From: CAYMOV01 sp964392085
Lineage (GTDB): Bacteria; Oederibacteriota; Muellerivitia; Muellerivitales; Muellerivitaceae
Assembly (NCBI GenBank): GCA_964392085.1
Contig: CAYMOV010000036.1
Coordinates: 1 to 23,401, forward strand
Length of the DNA: 23,401 nt
Direction: 5' to 3'
Program-made: the position numbers and the translations under genes
Notes under the pieces: generated by a model
The model's database searches: none
What the model saw: the letters and a program-made list of their open reading frames with translations, nothing else
What the model was told of the DNA's origin: nothing
Shown here: piece by piece, positions 22,144 through 23,401 of the stretch
How the letters are laid out: each line of letters opens with the position of its first letter
How positions within the stretch are numbered: position 1 is the first letter of the stretch

Positions 22144-23171
22144 GGGCGCCGGCCGACAGGAAGTTTCATCGCGCGCAGGACGGCGCCCCGGGGATTCAGT
22201 TGGGCCTCGTAAAGCTTCACGGGGCCGGAATGGTCGGGGGGGAGGGGCGTGAAAAAACCAACCCAGAGACCCAACCCATAGGCCAAGTGGCGTGCCAGGA
22301 TCAGGGCGGGAACCTTCCAGAGATCATTCAGCCGACGATGCCAAGAAGCGGCTGAAAGGCCCGTCGCCAAATCCAACAGGACGAACGTTAGGAGCGGAAT
22401 GAGAAGGGCGACGTGGAGGAGGGGATGGGCGGATTGTTGGACCAGCCTATGGGCCAGGACCGGCAGGGACAAAAGGTAAAGCAGGAAAAATCCGGGGGCC
22501 AGGTGGATCAGGTCCGAGAGGCAGGGATAGATCTTCATTTGCCGGGCGCGGCCCCGTCCGTAACGGAAGGCTTGGTAGGACCAGGCGGCCCAATCCTTCC
22601 GCCGGGGCCGGTAGATATGGGCCCGGGGGTCATACATCAATTGGCGGCCCTGGTGTAGGAGCCGGTTGAGGAACTCGTTCTCCTCGTTCGGGAAGAGGTC
22701 CTCACGGAAACCCTTCTCGGCCAGGAAGGTCTTCCGGCTCACCATCATGTTGCAGAGGATCAGGTCCTTTTCGGTGGCTTCCTTGACGGAACCCCGGGAG
22801 GAATAGCGGGTCCGGACGCTGAAGGACCCCAGGTAGGAGGCCAGCACCGCGCTCACGGTGCGCTCGAAGGGGGTGGCGTCGGGGGAAGCCAGGTTCGGCC
22901 CTCCGGACGCCGCCGTTCGCTCATCCTCGAAATGGGACGCCAGGTGTTTGGGGGTGCCGGGGGGAACGTCGGAATCGTCGTCTAAGAAATAGACCAGGGG
23001 GGCCTTCGCGGTTTCCACCCCCAGGTTGCGCTGTCGTGACGGGTTGCGTCCCTCCGCCAAGATCACCTGGACGGGACGCTCGTCCACGGGGAGGCGGGTG
23101 AGCGACAAGAGGGACGGTAGGGTGGGCGAAGCCTCGGCGCAGGCGATTACGACCGTGTAGCGGGGCTTCAC
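22140..23171 (-). CDS. GT2-family membrane glycosyltransferase
   Basis: A 343-residue protein starting at GTG 23171 (GTGA overlap with the upstream gene). The N-terminal GT-A domain begins YTVVIACAEASPTLPSLL. It has RNPSRQRNLG, the metal/nucleotide-sugar motif DDDSD (64-68) and an acidic acceptor motif NEENEF (162-167). Roughly three membrane helices follow (APGFFLLYLLSLPVLAH, LLHVALLIPLLTFVLLDLA and ILARHLAYGLGLWVGFF). It would transfer a sugar from a nucleotide donor to a lipid or glycan acceptor at the cytoplasmic face. In CsbB/YfhO-type systems a GT2 makes the polyprenyl-phosphate sugar that the YfhO enzyme uses, and the adjacency here fits that. The sugar is unknown. Confidence 0.85.
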   Translation of the reverse strand: MKPRYTVVIACAEASPTLPSLLSLTRLPVDERPVQVILAEGRNPSRQRNLGVETAKAPLVYFLDDDSDVPPGTPKHLASHFEDERTAASGGPNLASPDATPFERTVSAVLASYLGSFSVRTRYSSRGSVKEATEKDLILCNMMVSRKTFLAEKGFREDLFPNEENEFLNRLLHQGRQLMYDPRAHIYRPRRKDWAAWSYQAFRYGRGRARQMKIYPCLSDLIHLAPGFFLLYLLSLPVLAHRLVQQSAHPLLHVALLIPLLTFVLLDLATGLSAASWHRRLNDLWKVPALILARHLAYGLGLWVGFFTPLPPDHSGPVKLYEAQLNPRGAVLRAMKLPVGRRP

Positions 23172-23401
23172 GCGGCGGCCTTTCGGGCGGCCAGGGAACC
23201 GGCCGCGGGGACCCCCAGTAGGGCCGTCAGGACGGGCCCCACCGCTACGGTCAACAGCGAAAAGGACAGGAGCGCCTCGCGGGAAACCGCGGGGGTGGTG
23301 AAGATCAGGAACAAGGCGGCCTCCCTCGTGCCGAAGCCCATGATGGAAACGGGGAGGAATTCTACCATGATGACCGCGGGCAGGAGCAGGACGAGGTCGG
23401 C
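23168..23401 (-). CDS. Flippase-like / LPG-synthase transmembrane-domain protein (C-terminal fragment)
   Basis: Only the last 77 codons lie in the window; the gene continues past the right edge. The visible part is membrane-embedded and contains LPVSIMGFGTREAALFLIF, the signature of the lysylphosphatidylglycerol-synthase transmembrane region (UPF0104, AglD-like) family of polytopic proteins. It then has two more hydrophobic stretches and a short basic tail. Members include flippases proposed to move lipid-linked sugars. It overlaps the GT2 gene by four bases, so it could supply the flipping step between the GT2 and the YfhO-like enzymes. Confidence 0.7.
   Translation of the reverse strand, partial: ADLVLLLPAVIMVEFLPVSIMGFGTREAALFLIFTTPAVSREALLSFSLLTVAVGPVLTALLGVPAAGSLAARKAAA

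Overview
The window is GC-rich bacterial DNA from a diderm (Gram-negative type) organism. It encodes lipoproteins, an outer-membrane beta-barrel with a bound haem, and a secreted protein with a Thr/Pro/Ser stalk and a C-terminal FlgD/T9SS-like sorting domain. TPT-rich secreted proteins of this kind are common in poorly cultured phyla, but no taxon can be assigned from sequence alone. No rRNA, tRNA, CRISPR array or insertion sequence was seen. Genes read rightward up to about 11.07 kb and leftward from 11.13 kb to the right edge, so the two halves converge.

Left half. A terminator at 36-65 closes a gene outside the window. A ferritin-like diiron protein and a MarR regulator follow. Next comes the most interesting block (1542-6759): three consecutive cupredoxins (a lipoprotein, a second lipoprotein, and an 893-residue stalked protein), a monohaem cytochrome lipoprotein, and a fused monohaem cytochrome/beta-barrel porin. 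The first four genes abut or overlap, and the porin follows after 54 bp. Together they look like a periplasm-to-surface electron-transfer module, analogous in logic to Cyc2/rusticyanin/cytochrome chains but with unusual Cys-rich cupredoxins. After it come a PL14-type polysaccharide lyase, a FluC/CrcB fluoride channel and a DUF190 protein. These are followed by a ROK-family sugar kinase lacking its zinc cysteines, a small Lys/Ala-rich exported protein behind a structured leader and ahead of a strong terminator, a thioredoxin-fold protein, and a small CbiX-type chelatase.

Right half (minus strand, transcribed from the right edge). A flippase-like membrane protein (cut by the window edge), a GT2 glycosyltransferase, and YfhO-type GT-C membrane proteins 4 and 3 form one tightly overlapping operon. 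An unrecognised 256-residue protein follows 51 bp downstream. Then a separate promoter drives a DapF-family protein with altered catalytic residues, overlapped by YfhO-type proteins 2 and 1. The four YfhO paralogues fall into two pairs. With the GT2 and flippase they suggest a lipid-linked-sugar glycosylation system acting outside the cytoplasmic membrane.

Nine gene junctions use a 4-bp NTGA start/stop overlap (ATGA, GTGA or TTGA). I used this, plus Shine-Dalgarno positions, to reassign several starts.
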